Shown here one piece after another: positions 1 through 12,283 of a stretch of DNA of 64,000 nt (its first letter is position 1; the number at the start of each line of letters is the position of its first letter). The translations under genes were made by a program, and so were the position numbers. The stretch is from Adineta steineri (Eukaryota; Rotifera; Eurotatoria; Adinetida; Adinetidae). The stretch spans positions 841,194 through 905,193 of the forward strand of contig CAJNOI010000015.1 of the NCBI GenBank assembly GCA_905250115.1. The letters are read 5' to 3'. The notes beneath the pieces are model-generated. The model had not been told where the DNA came from, made no database searches, and saw only the letters and a list, made by a program, of their open reading frames with translations.

Positions 1-429
1 TTAACAATAATAATATTATATTTTGTTTTTAATTTCTGTAATGATTATCTGAAGAAGAAAAACAGCAATAATAATTAAAGCACAAATATTTATTTGATTA
101 ATATTTTTGTTTTGTTTTTTTTTGTTAAATAAGACTGAAACGATTAAATTAAACATAAAACAGTGACAAAAAAAAGAGAGAAAAAAAAGCAAGCAGAAAA
201 TGAAATGCGCTAATCATTTTTTTTTGTTCATTCTTACGAAAAAAATCTGAATAAATAAAAAAAAAGACATGTATCATCACAACAATGACAATAAAATCAG
301 ACGAATAGATATATTTTGTATACTTTTGTTTTGTTTTGTAAAAGACAAGATAAATTATAGAACAAAATGAAAAAGAAATAAATTTTGCCCACTGTGCGCG
401 CGTAAATATAAGAAATATTTTTGTTCGGT
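1..429. other. 3' flank of the myosin VI gene, no gene seen
   Basis: AT-rich non-coding DNA with long A and T runs, downstream of the minus-strand myosin VI stop codon. It probably holds the 3' untranslated region of that gene. I see no open frame or RNA gene in it. Confidence 0.6.
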
Positions 430-3400
430 TTATTTATAATTTTGAAGTAATTGAACAACATATTTCGAACTAACTTGTGAGAAATGCGTATTTAAATATT
501 TTTGACCATTATGTTTGAGCCATTCTTGTTCAAAATCTTTTTCAAGAATTTCAGCACCTTTTTTCGATGTTAAACCTGTTTCATCTAAACTTAATTCACA
601 CATATTCATATCATCAACACCTGCAACAAGAAGTACTGCGTCTTTATTTGGATGAATCTCCATTTGACGAGCAATCCATTTATCTAAGAAGAAAAAAAGA
701 TTTGTTTTTTTTGAACGAATTTCAAAAGATAGTATTGATTTAGGCTTACCATCAAAATGTGCATACCACCAGCCTTTCTTTTTTTGATCACTATTTGTAT
801 CGCGATTTTGATCATTAGGACGAACAAATGGTATACGAAAATAACGTTGCTCTGGTGTTTTCCCACTACTAGCTTTTTTTGAACTAGCACTTGGTGTTGT
901 CGTTGCTTGTGCGCCTCTTTTAACGGTTTCACTTGATGCTGATTTACTAAGAGCTGATGCAGATGGAGGAGGTGCTTTAAAAAGAAAATATTGATAAGAA
1001 TATCAGTGAAAATAAATAAAACAAAATTTATTTATGTTTGCGTTTTGAAAAAAGACTTTTCTATTATGAATAATTATATGCTCATTTGGAATAAAATGGA
1101 TTAGTAATTATAACAGTGTGAAAAATATATAGTCAGTGTTTTATCCAGATTTCCTTTTTCGGGTGGGCGCCGCCCACTCAGTTCACCGGTTAGATAAAAC
1201 CCTGTATATAATAGATTCTTTCTTAATGTTTATCCAGCCGATGAGTGAAAATATATTTTATTCATAGGAAAACAAGTTCTTTATACGTGTAGTTGAGTGA
1301 ATTATTAAACTTACCATTATTTAAAATATCAGTTGGAGCTCGTTCTTCATCCATTTCATCCATTTTATCATCTCCGGCCGATGGATTTTTTCCTTTTCGA
1401 TTTTTTGATTTCCATGCATGATAAGCTTTTAAACGTCTATGAAATTCTTCTTTACATGCTTCAAGTAATTCCAAGTCTAATATAAATATCATATTAAAAG
1501 AAACTATTCTGCTTTTAAAATGTATTTATTTACCACAAGATGTATTAATAAGATCACGTAGTTGAGCATATGTATGTTTCGTTAAATCAAATTTTTGATT
1601 AATAACAGGACGGCGTGTTCGTTGTAAATGTGGTAAATCAGCTTCACTACCTGTTTCTAAAGCAAGACGTCGTGCTAAATCATAATCACGACGTTCACGT
1701 TCATTCATTTCAGCTAAACGAGCATCTTCAGCCGATTCTTTTGCTTGACGTTCTTGCTATAAAATAACAAAAGATTTTTTTTTCTTAATAAACGATAAAT
1801 TATTTCTTAATTCTTACTTGACGTTTTGTTTCTTCAGCAGCAAGTTTACCTTTAAACTGTTCTTCTTCTTTTTGACGTTGTGCAATAATTGTACGTCTAA
1901 ATTAAAAGAAGATTTATATTCAATAAGAACTAAAAGATTTATTGAATATTTACTGTCGAAATTCATCTTTTTCTTCCTGTACACGTTTTTCTTCAGCAAC
2001 TTTTTTATTTTTTTCACGTTCAAGTTCCACCTAAATATTCAATAAAAAATTATTTTATTTTAATGATTTTATTTTTTTTTACTTGAATTTTTTTTAAACG
2101 TTCTTCTTCTTCCTTTATTTCTTGTTCAGCAAGAACTTGTTTTAATCGACGAAATTCACGGTCAATTGAAGTAACAAGATCATTATATGCATTATCAATT
2201 TGTACTGATGTCATAGATGTATTCTAAAATGAAGATTAAATTTAATACAATTATAACTCTACTGTTTACTTTTAGAATTCGAATTATTTACTAATCTGAC
2301 ATAAATTAATTTATATTGATAGACAGAAGAAACTTCAGACATGAAATATCTTGAAGTTTCATGGTATTTTATAAAGTTTACTAATTGGCATTGAAGTGTG
2401 CCAAACGACGAAATAGTTACTTGATTTGTGTTGGAATGTCTAACGGTTATTTACAATCAATATTTCGAGCTCTCTTCATAAAAGTGCCATTTAGTACTAA
2501 GCTGGTGCTCAAATAAATATATCCAAAATAAGACTATATTCAAACAACTAACTTAATCATTTCACAATGTCAATAATATTCTTCCAAAACTACTTGAGTA
2601 CTTAGAAAATGTGTGGAGACGTTCGTATATTGATTTCAGAACGATCTCTAATATTTGTTTCTATATTTTAATAGTTCAAAGAAACAAATAAAAATCTTGA
2701 TCATTGTCCAGTAGTATCGCAAAACAAGAAAAAGAATACGATTCAGCATATTTCTTTTTGTTTTCATCTTATTCAAATATCTACTGTACTAAAAGAAGAG
2801 ATGGACTCATCTTTTCTTCTCTACAAATCAAATTCGTTTTGCCTCTAGACATGTTCTTATAATCTTCATTATACTAATGTCCAATTATCTGTTATAAAAT
2901 CAAAAAATATACTTACTGTAATATCATTAATCAATTGGTCGATTCTTTGTCTTAATTGCTGTACTTGTTTATGTACTTGTTCTTTATTAGCTTTCATTTG
3001 TCCAGCAATTTTTTCCATAGATGCAGCTTGTTCATGTAATGCTTTAACTTTAACTAAACCACGAATTCTATAGAAAAAACAAAAACATCCAATAAATTTA
3101 TATTGAAAAAAGAATATTCTATATTTACCGTGGTGCATAACGTTTATAAACTAAACGCATACGAATATGACTTTGAATATCGATTAAACATTGACGTCGA
3201 TATAAAATTTTATTTTTAACTAAATAATAAAATTTAGATTTAATCGTTAAAAATTTTATTAAGTTTAATTTACGTTTAATAACTGATAAAACACACCATT
3301 GTGCTTTTTTCCATCGTGTCCATAAAAGCCATTTTTTAACTTTTGCTATAAGTGCAGCTAAACTTTTCGGATCAGATTTCATAAGTTCATCAAATTCAGC

Positions 3401-6400
3401 AAATTTTCCCGGACGAAAAAAAACTTTTGTTAAACCAAATTTAAAATCCGAATCACGAAGATTCAATGCTTTAAATAAAGCTTTACAAAAAAGACGTGGA
3501 TCAAGTCGAGCTAATTCTCTTGGTAAATATGATTTATACATTGAATATAAATCAGAAAATTGTGTACGAGATGGAAAACCTTGTTGCATTAAATCCAATA
3601 CGGATACCATACCTTTTGTAAACAAAATAAAAGATAATTAGGTTTAATCCAAAAGCAAACATTTTTTTGTTACTTACCACTACATTGTAATTGATTTAGA
3701 ATTTGACCACCTTCGAATAGATTTGGAACCATTTTAAGATTTGGTTTGATACAACGAATGAAACTAATGCCCTTTTAAGAAAAAATACAAAATAGTATTA
3801 GTTAACTTAGAAGTATCGTATATCGAAAAATGTCCAGAGATTTTCTATCAATATCTTCGATACTAATATAATTGATTTATTAACTTACAGTACTGCGTAA
3901 TTTAAACATAAGATCAGCTAATTGTGAACGAAATTTTGACCCAACAGAACTAAAATTTAATCTTCCCGCTGATTGTTCACGTTCAGGTGCTTTTGGAAAT
4001 AAATTTTTAATAAATGCATTTTTACATTCTTGAACAAGAATAAGAAGTGATGCGTGTAATGCATCATTATTTTTTTCAATAAATTGTGCCTAAAAAATAT
4101 CATATGATCAACAAACATTTTACATAAGACCTTAACATACTGTTGAATAAACCACACTACCAGCAAAATGTTGAACTAAAAATCCTTCATCATCACGAAT
4201 TTCACGTGCTGAACGTAATTTAGATTTTCTTGGAAACTAAATACAGAAATGAATAAAAAGCATACAACTTCAATTATTCCTTACATCAAGTCTTGGATGA
4301 CCTTTATTACGATTATGTACTTCTGTTGTAAAATGTTCAGGTCTTGGAGTCGGTAATTTACTTTCTTCATCTAATAAATCGAAACAACCTGTTGTTTTTG
4401 CTTCGATTAAATCTAAATATGATAGAATTATATAAATATGGATTTAACAAGTAAATGAAAATAAAACTGAACAAAAACACTTTTATTTATCATGCAAATA
4501 AAAGAAAGCTGGAGGAAGAATCATGCTGACTTCCAAACGTTTATTTTTTATATGCATATAAATATTGTGCAAAAAGAAAAGCAAAAAGGGTTATGGCCAA
4601 TTTGTTTTAAGTGACGTATAAGCTGAATTTTATCTTCTATTTTTAGAAAAACGAATGCAGTTTTTTAATTGATTTCTTTGTTTATAGATTAATTCATATG
4701 AAAGATGAATTTAATCAAGTTTTTACTATATTTTGAATCCTTTGAAAATCCGTATAATAATCCCCTAAAACTGCTGAATAGTATACCTCTGCTATCTCAA
4801 GTTTATCGACTATAAAAACAACTTAATGTATATGTGACATACAAAATATTTTTTTGATTCTTTCAACTAATTAATTTTTTTTCTCCTCTTTTCATTGATA
4901 CGATATCCTTCAGTCATTCCATTGTTCGAAATACTCATATGTCACATATCTTTTATCACGGTCATGCAAAATACACAAGTACACACACACACGCACAAGA
5001 CTGTAGTTATTAAAATAAAACAAAGTAAACTTTCGCCCCTACCAGGCTCCTGTTTAATGTAAAAGAAAGAAGAAAATAAAAGACGATAAACAGATATGAA
5101 AAAGTTTTTCATTAACATACCAATGCAATCTTGATTATCAATATAATTAATTTTTTTTAAACCAAGACCTTCTTTATCATATAATAATTGTTCTTCTTTA
5201 AGTATACGTTCATTAAAAAATTGTTGTAATTTTTCATTACAATAACTAAAAAAAAGATATGATCAGAAATACTTTGTTTTTGAAATCATTTATTATTGAT
5301 TTACTTAATACAAAATTGTTCAAATGAATTTACAGGAAAATATTCAAAACCAGCAATATCAAGAATGCCAATATATGATTGCGATGAACTAAATGGTATT
5401 GATTTATTAATAAAAATAACAATTTGCTCAAATAATCGAACATAAATCGATTTTGCTAATGCATCACGTGCATTTTGAGCTTCATGAACTTTCAATGGAA
5501 CACTATTTATAGGGTAAAATCAATAGATTTTATGTTTATAAATCAAATTTTACATACGGTATAACAGTTCCTTTACTACTACTCGTTGTTTTTGTCATTA
5601 AAATTCTTGTTACTAATGCATTACGTAAATCACGCTGATCTAATCCAAGCATTTCAGCTGTTGTAATTAAAGATTGTTCAGTTTTGTATGATATTCTACA
5701 ACCACCTTTTGTACTTTCGGGATCATCTTCAAAATTAATATTTCCAAGATGTAAAACAGCTGCAACAGTACTATAAATATCTAATTTATTTTGTTCAGTT
5801 AAACCCATTTGAGTCATTGACTGATCACATTGATTAAAATCATTCACATCATCTAATTGTGGATCACGTAATGCACCTTTAGATACAAACTAAAGAAAAA
5901 ACAAGAATTGTATAAAATTCAAGTTATTCAGAAATCAAAACTAAAGGGTAACAATAATGAAAGCTACAGAAATAAATCTTACATCAACAGATTCTTTCTA
6001 ATATATTAAAAAATAATGAAAAAAAAAGTTCTGATTTTTTTTTCTTCGAATAGTTAAACTCACGTCTTGACTTCGACGATTTTTTGGCAAAGCCTTTTCT
6101 GTTTGATTATTACAAAAATATTGTGTACAACCACGATTAAGATACTAAACAAAAAACAAAATAATCAAAAAACAAAATTCTTATTTTTTTACAAACATGA
6201 AAACTATCTGGTGATGTAAGTCGTAATGCACTACGAATATTTTCCGATGCACCAGCACATAAACGATAAAATATATGATAATTTCGTTCATCTTTTGATT
6301 GAACACATATACGGGATTTTTCAAGTAGATAATGTGATATATAACCACCAACAACATGATGCTAAATAAAGAAATATAATTCCATGATTTTCTTTTTCAT

Positions 6401-7978
6401 TTATTTGTTATACTTTATCATTAAAATGAACTTCAATAAATTTACCAAAACGACTGGAATTATTATTTCGAGTTGTTTTAGCTAGAAGGAAATTTATGTT
6501 TTATTATATAGAGATATTTTTTTCTAATTTACCATTGCCAAATGCTTCTAATAATGGATTAGCTAAAATACAAGATTTTAATAAATAAGAGAAAATATTG
6601 AATTTAATCGAGCTTATTACATTTATTTATACGATCTTCAATTTGACCATTATGTGCACCATATGATTCCGTTAAATATTGTAAAACATATTTAGCTGAT
6701 TCAGTTTTTCCTGTTATATATATATATATATATGTATACAAATAAAATTGATACGATAATAAATTAGTATTACAAACCAGCTCCTGATTCGCCTGATATG
6801 ACTATCGATTGACTTTGTTTAACAGTTCGCATATCGCGATAGGCTTTGTCACCTTAGAGGAAAAACAAATACAAGATTTTATTAATAAAACTTTTTCTTC
6901 ATATTTAAATTTCATTTTGACATATTGATGGATTTATTATATAGACAAATTTAAAGCTAAATATAACCTTATAGATTAAAATTTGAAAGGATTCATATCT
7001 CTTTAATAAACATCATTTATTGGATTTTGATAACCTTTAACAAATATTTTTGAGATGGATTAGTAGTTTAAAAGCCTTCGAAAGAATGTCGTCGATCAAT
7101 TTATGATATTTAAATTCACAAAATTTTTTTCACTAATTCTCATAATATATCAGTCATTTAACATCACATATACATAATGTAAGCAAACAGTAATTTGATC
7201 ATTTTATGTAATGAAATGTGATCGGTTAGAATTTAAATCAAGTCACTTCTTCTTTTTTTTCTTCTTTCGGTCAGTTAAATGTTAATTTGATAAGACATTC
7301 TTTCTGATAAAAAAACAAGATTTTTATCTTATATTGTTTTATCCCTTTAAAAACAATGACTCATATTATCAATTTTCTTATCTCTACTTCCTTTGCAAAA
7401 GTTAGAAAGATCTTACCAATTGCATAAACATGTGGTGGCATTGTACCCAGTGATTTTCCATTATAACGTTTAATTGTCTCATTAGAATAAAGACCAGACA
7501 ATTCTTTATAAGGATTAATTGCAATTAAAATATTTGCAACATAAGTCTAAAGAATAAAATTAAAAATCTTTTTTTTGTTGTCTTCTAATTTAATTCTTAC
7601 ATAAATCCGATCTGCCTTATAACGACGACGAACATTATTCAATAGAGTTGCTTCATTGAGATACATAAGAGCACCTTAAAGAAAATAAATTCAATTGAAG
7701 AAATATGAATTCAAATAAATACAAACAATTATCATCAACATCTTTATCATATTCTTCTGTTTGAAATACCGAATCATACAATACAACTAATGTCTATGAA
7801 AAAAAGGATATAGAAATTAATTAATTTGTTATTTAGAGAATAATTTTCTTCAAACCTTTCTATTATCAATTAGTTGTACAGTAAGATTATCTGAACCAAT
7901 ATCACTTATTTTACCAAGAAGAAATCCATGTTCACTATCACGTACCCAAATGGATTTATTACCATTGAGTGCAAACAT
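430..7978 (-). CDS. MYO6: Unconventional myosin VI, the minus-end-directed actin motor
   Basis: Many-exon gene. The start codon at 7978 opens [11 protein letters not shown] and has an in-frame stop just upstream. In order I read an SH3-like N-terminus, the P-loop GESGAGKTE near 6780 (split by an intron inside the GAG codon run), switch [10 protein letters not shown] near 5345, and the converter with the myosin-VI-specific segment after [13 protein letters not shown] (3300-3420), which in this family reverses the direction of movement. Next come an IQ-like helix, a charged E/K/R single-helix region (1530-2230), the [13 protein letters not shown] adaptor motif and the KGWWYAHFD motif of the cargo-binding domain. 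These two motifs match the optineurin/NDP52-type and Dab2-type binding sites of the vertebrate protein. It would move vesicles toward actin minus ends in endocytosis and anchor membranes. Introns are mostly 50-70 nt, but three are about 550-700 nt (around 2230-2870, 4440-5120 and 6860-7400). All family landmarks are intact. Exon ends were placed by eye. Confidence 0.95.
1134..1204. mobile_element. 71-bp hAT-like miniature element in a MYO6 intron
   Basis: The left end reads CAGTGTTTTATCCA and the reverse complement of the right end reads CAGGGTTTTATCTA, two mismatches in 14. The element is flanked by TATATAGT on the left and TATATAAT on the right, an 8-bp target-site duplication with one difference. 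The centre holds a 15-nt near-perfect palindrome, GTGGGCGCCGCCCAC, strikingly GC-rich for this genome. Eight-bp duplications and CAGGG-type ends are typical of hAT transposons. There is no coding capacity, so it is a non-autonomous copy. Confidence 0.7.
6714..6735. repeat. (TA)n microsatellite in a MYO6 intron
   Basis: About ten TA dinucleotides in a row, inside the short intron next to the exon that carries the second half of the P-loop. Confidence 0.8.
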
Positions 7979-8388
7979 AGCAACAATTTGAAATAGCTAC
8001 AATTTTGACTATACTGTAAAATATCTATAATATATATTGAATGTCGAAGTAAGAAGAGAAGTAAATATTGATCGAACGAGAGTAAAACACGCCCGATGGA
8101 TATCTGAGTAAACATCTCATCATTAGACATTTTTTTCTAATCGTGACACTTAGAAATATATCTTATTGGACAATATATATTGACAAATCAATGAAGATTA
8201 AATAGGAAAAGATGTTTAGTTTTAATCTGTTACAAATTTTATATTCTTAGAAACGAATTTTTAGAATTTAGATTAAATTTTATTGTTAAATTAATAATTC
8301 ATACATTACCATTGACTGTAGCGCTCTCAAAGAAAAATTGAATATTGTATATTGAAATTATTTCTTTTCTTTACATAATTGATTTTTA
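7979..8388. promoter_or_regulatory. Shared upstream region of the divergent MYO6 and SLC41 genes
   Basis: The start codons of the minus-strand myosin VI gene (7978) and the plus-strand SLC41 gene (8389) face away from each other across 410 bp. Both promoters and 5' leaders must lie here or in unseen upstream exons. No clear TATA box was recognised. Confidence 0.5.
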
Positions 8389-10832
8389 ATGATGCATGAG
8401 CTGTCGACAGCTGCAAATGAAAAAGGTATTTTGACTTCTCTTTAATAGAAAAATAATTATATAAATTTATCAAATGGGAGATTTTGAAAAGAGAAGCACC
8501 ATCAGTTGCTTCTATTATACAAAATCATACAGGTGGTAAAGGAGACTGAATATAGAATTATTATTTTGGTTTGCTTATATATATGATTTTTATAAAATAA
8601 ATCGATATATCAAAGTTGAATTATGGTGATGGTTAGAATCTAAATACGATTTGAAAATAAAAGAAATAAAATATTGAATAGATTATTTTATTTTACATAG
8701 AAAATGATGACACAAAAACAATAATAACTATAGATAATAATAATAGTGATAATCAAGAGAAATGGTATACTATAACAAGTCAAGTTTTTCTGCCATTTAT
8801 GATTGCTGGATTTGGTATGGTGGGTGCTGGACTTGTGCTTGAACGTGTTAAGGTATTTATTTGCATACTGGAATAAATTATCTGTCATGAAATCTAAAAT
8901 ATATTAGAGGGATTATATAAATTATTAGATGACAACAAGGTCAACCGTAAGATTATTAACATGATTATAGGATTATTTTTAGCATGAAAAATACGTTCTT
9001 TCCAGAAGATCTTATATTTCTTTTGGAATTTTATTATTAATTCTAATAAAATAAGAATGAATAATAATGTTTGATATTCATTGGAAGAAAAGGAAGAATA
9101 TCAAATGATATAATCTCGTATTCTATGAATTAATCTATAAAATTGAATTTCTGGAAGATCATATGATAATCTAATTTCAAAAGATTCTATTTTTTTAAAT
9201 CCAGTTATATGAGTTGGATCGAACTTTGGTATTTTTCTTTATTTAGACATTGAATTTATTTCAAGAAATACCAGAAATATATATACTTGTTCCAGCATTA
9301 CTCGGCTTGAAAGGCAATTTAGAAATGACATTAGCTTCTCGTTTATCTACACAAGTATAATATTTTTTTATTTTATTTTATGTATGAAACTTAGGTTTTT
9401 TTATAAATAATAGGCAAATATTGGAAATATGGATAAAAGAAATGAATTAAAGAGTATGATTATTGGCAATATAATTTTAATACAATTACAAGCTATTGTT
9501 GTTGGTTTTCTTGCTGCTATTGTCTCAATTACTATGGGTTGGATACCACAAGGTCATTTTAATCTCCGACATGCTCTTGTTCTATGTAGCAGTAGTGTTT
9601 CAACAGCATCCATCACTTCATTAGTCTTAGGTGCGCAAATATTTACATACGATTTATATTAAAATCTAAAGATGAATTATTATTTATTTAGGTACAATTG
9701 TGATCATAGTTATTGTTTTATCACATAAGTGTAAAATTAATCCAGATAATATAGCTACACCTATAGCTGCATCACTTGGTGATCTGACAACACTTAGTAT
9801 TTTAGCTGGTATTGGCGGGTTTTTATTTCAGGTTATTGGTAAAGGAAAATATAGATATTAGATATTTTATTCTTTTTTGTTTAAATCATACTTAGATAAT
9901 TATACATGGTTACCAATAATAACAACAATTTTATTTTTATTTCTAATCCCAGTTTGGATTATGATTATAATTAAAAATGAATATGTTAAAGATGTATTGA
10001 TTCATGGATGGTAGAATAAAAAATTTCGATAGTCACAATTTTTGTTTCTAATGAAAATAATCTTTTAGGACGCCAATTATAGCTGCAATGTTTATTTCCA
10101 GGTAAATATTAATGATAATATAAATGTTATTATTATTTATCGAATATAAATCTAGTGCTGGTGGTATAATTCTTGACTTTGCTATTCAAACACTCCGTGG
10201 TATAGCTGTCTTTCAACCTGTAATTAATGGTAAGAAATTTGCTTTTTATTAATAAAATAATTTCGTTCGATTTTCTAATAGGTGTTGGTGGTAATTTAGT
10301 TGCTGTACAAGCAAGCAGATTATCAACTGCATTTCATCGACAAGATAAATCAAGAGAATTTCAAAATGATACAGATTATGATACTTCAACAAATTGTCTA
10401 GATCCATATAAAGTTTTTTGTTCAAAACGTATGAATAAATTTTTTAGAATTCACGAAATTACGTTAATATATTTTAGAAAATAATTCATCAACAGCACGA
10501 GTCCTATTATCTCTGGTTATACCAGGACATTTAACATTTATTTTTCTTATTTGGCAATTCACTGCTGATCATTTTCGTCTTTCATTTCCTTTCATTATTC
10601 TTTATCTCATTGCGGCACTTATCCAAGTAAAATATTATTTTTATTAATTAACTGATATTCATTTAATCTTGTTTTATAGGTTATTATTCTTCTTTATATT
10701 GCTCAATGGATGGTAGGTTTTGTTTGGCGACAAAATCGAGATCCAGATAATGTTTGCATACCTTATTTAACAGCGATTGGAGATCTTCTTGGTACTGCTC
10801 TGCTTACATCTGTTTTTTTAATTCTTTCATAA
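8389..10832 (+). CDS. SLC41A: SLC41-family (MgtE-type) Mg2+ transporter
   Basis: Predicted integral membrane protein that moves Mg2+ or other divalent cations. About eleven short exons join in frame. The first (8389-8425, starting [12 protein letters not shown]) splices in phase to the exon at 8700. The fold is two tandem MgtE halves. The first carries [38 protein letters not shown] and [11 protein letters not shown]. The second carries the matching [14 protein letters not shown] (near 10290) and [15 protein letters not shown] (near 10765-10810), where the conserved Asp lies in the ion pathway of the family. The protein ends SVFLILS with TAA at 10830-10832, as SLC41 members usually do. The cytosolic N-terminus is short compared with vertebrate SLC41A1. 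Family assignment is firm; which of A1, A2 or A3 cannot be told. Confidence 0.9.
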
Positions 10833-11451
10833 ACCGGTGATTTTTATAGATTTTAAAAAGAAGAGATAGATTCTTATTATTTGCTTATTTTCTATGGATT
10901 GTGATCAGTTATTTTTTATTATATATTTATTATGGGATTTAACGAAGACGTTAGAATGAATAAAAGAGATATTGGTATATGTTATATTCAGTTTTTTCAA
11001 TTAGAGGATGTGGGTGTGGATATAAGATTGATCTCATCAAGTATATCAACACTCACTCCACATTCATCTGACTCTGTTTCTTGAGAACAAATTCTCTTCC
11101 AACTTATAAAATATCTTCATTCGACTTTATAATTAAATAACAATCTACATTTTGAACATCAATGAAAAGAAAGAGAGTTATTCAAACTTCGCTATAATTA
11201 TAATCAGGAAGGCAATAGTCATGCCTACTATATATCATTTTATATTACTAAAGTAATCATAGTAAAATATTTGATTATACTTCCTATCGAGGCTCGATCC
11301 TTGAACGTGATATCATTCTTTTTTCGCTTTTTCTCTCGTCAAGTGATCGCAATATCATGTAAAATATATGATGCATGACGAATATGTGTTCATTGAATGG
11401 GAAGAAAAAGTAACATATTATACAACACACATTTCATTAACAGTCTACAAT
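10833..11451. other. Non-coding stretch downstream of SLC41
   Basis: No gene seen. Near 11004-11020 there is a GT-rich tract reading GATGTGGGTGTGGATAT, followed at 11048-11066 by a CA-rich stretch that is a weak inverted partner. This resembles GT-rich tracts at 51216-51515 and 62390-62780. Confidence 0.5.
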
Positions 11452-11570
11452 GTCAAATCAAAGTTTTACCACCTTCATTACGTGTTACCGGTAGAACTTG
11501 TCTATCGAATTCTGGATCATCAATCGGATTTTACAACTATGATCAATGAATGAAGTTTGTCAACTTATTA
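11452..11570 (+). pseudogene. Broken F-box fragment related to the F-box/LRR gene at 21422-24464
   Basis: From about 11482 the plus strand reads VLPVELVYRILDHQSDFT, nearly the same as MLPVELVYRVLDHQSDLT in the first exon of the minus-strand F-box/LRR gene, and similar at DNA level too. Just after it, the homologous segment (CSMRNVCQ in the intact copy) has lost about two bases near 11540. The reading frame shifts, stops at 11551-11553, and EVCQL continues in another frame. No LRR exons follow. I read it as a degenerate duplicate of the F-box exon, in the opposite orientation to the intact gene. Confidence 0.65.
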
Positions 11571-12283
11571 CTGAACTTCTTAAATACTCATATTTGTTGC
11601 TCGAATCGATGATTGATCTTTCATCAAATCGTCATCCAACAACTCTGAAGTCAGCTACATTTTTATATAGTGATATGATGCAATATATGTATCTGTTCTT
11701 CTTAAATATTCTGACTTAACTTCTATTGAAATGCACCTCAAGTGTTGTCTGGTGTAAAAATGAATAAATAAAGTATAGTCGTTGGTAAATATAGATACAT
11801 GCACACAAAGACATCACATGATATTGATCTTGAAGATTAGGCAAAAATCATGTCTGAATTTCAAGAAATTCGAATTAAGATATAAAGTACTTGTATTATA
11901 ATGGGCCGGAAGCTTTGAATGAGATACGGAATACAATATTTTCATATCTGAAGATAATTCAACGAAAACAGCTAAAACTAAAGCTGATGCCAGATAATGA
12001 ATCATCAGCATTCTTTTAACATATTTTAGGTTAAATTTCCGATTTAGATGAACTCATCAGTTGAATTAATATTAGCCGTCTTCTGACAGTATATAAATTT
12101 GACTTTATTCTAGAATAAATTGTGAGTATTGAGAAATCTGTGAAAACCTTAAAATCGTCATTTCGTACTTGAGTGAAATTCGAATATAAATACAGTCGAT
12201 GATAGATAGTGAATCATCAGTGTTATTTTAACATATGTTAGTTTTAATCCTCGATTTCTTGATAGTCAACATTCGGCATAGCT
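11571..12283. other. Non-coding stretch before the GPCR gene
   Basis: AT-rich, with no credible coding frame. Two similar segments (around 11990-12060 and 12200-12260) both contain GAATCATCAG and TTTAACATAT followed by a TTTCCGATT or CCTCGATTT motif, which suggests an old local duplication. Confidence 0.4.

Noticed and set aside
684..932. Minus-strand open frame [12 protein letters not shown]
   Set aside because: Wrong-frame shadow of the myosin VI tail exons; the correct frame there gives the WWY cargo-binding motif.
11281..11330. Possible tRNA T-arm (GGCTCGATCC)
   Set aside because: The loop is 6 nt rather than 7 and no D-arm, anticodon arm or acceptor stem could be matched upstream.
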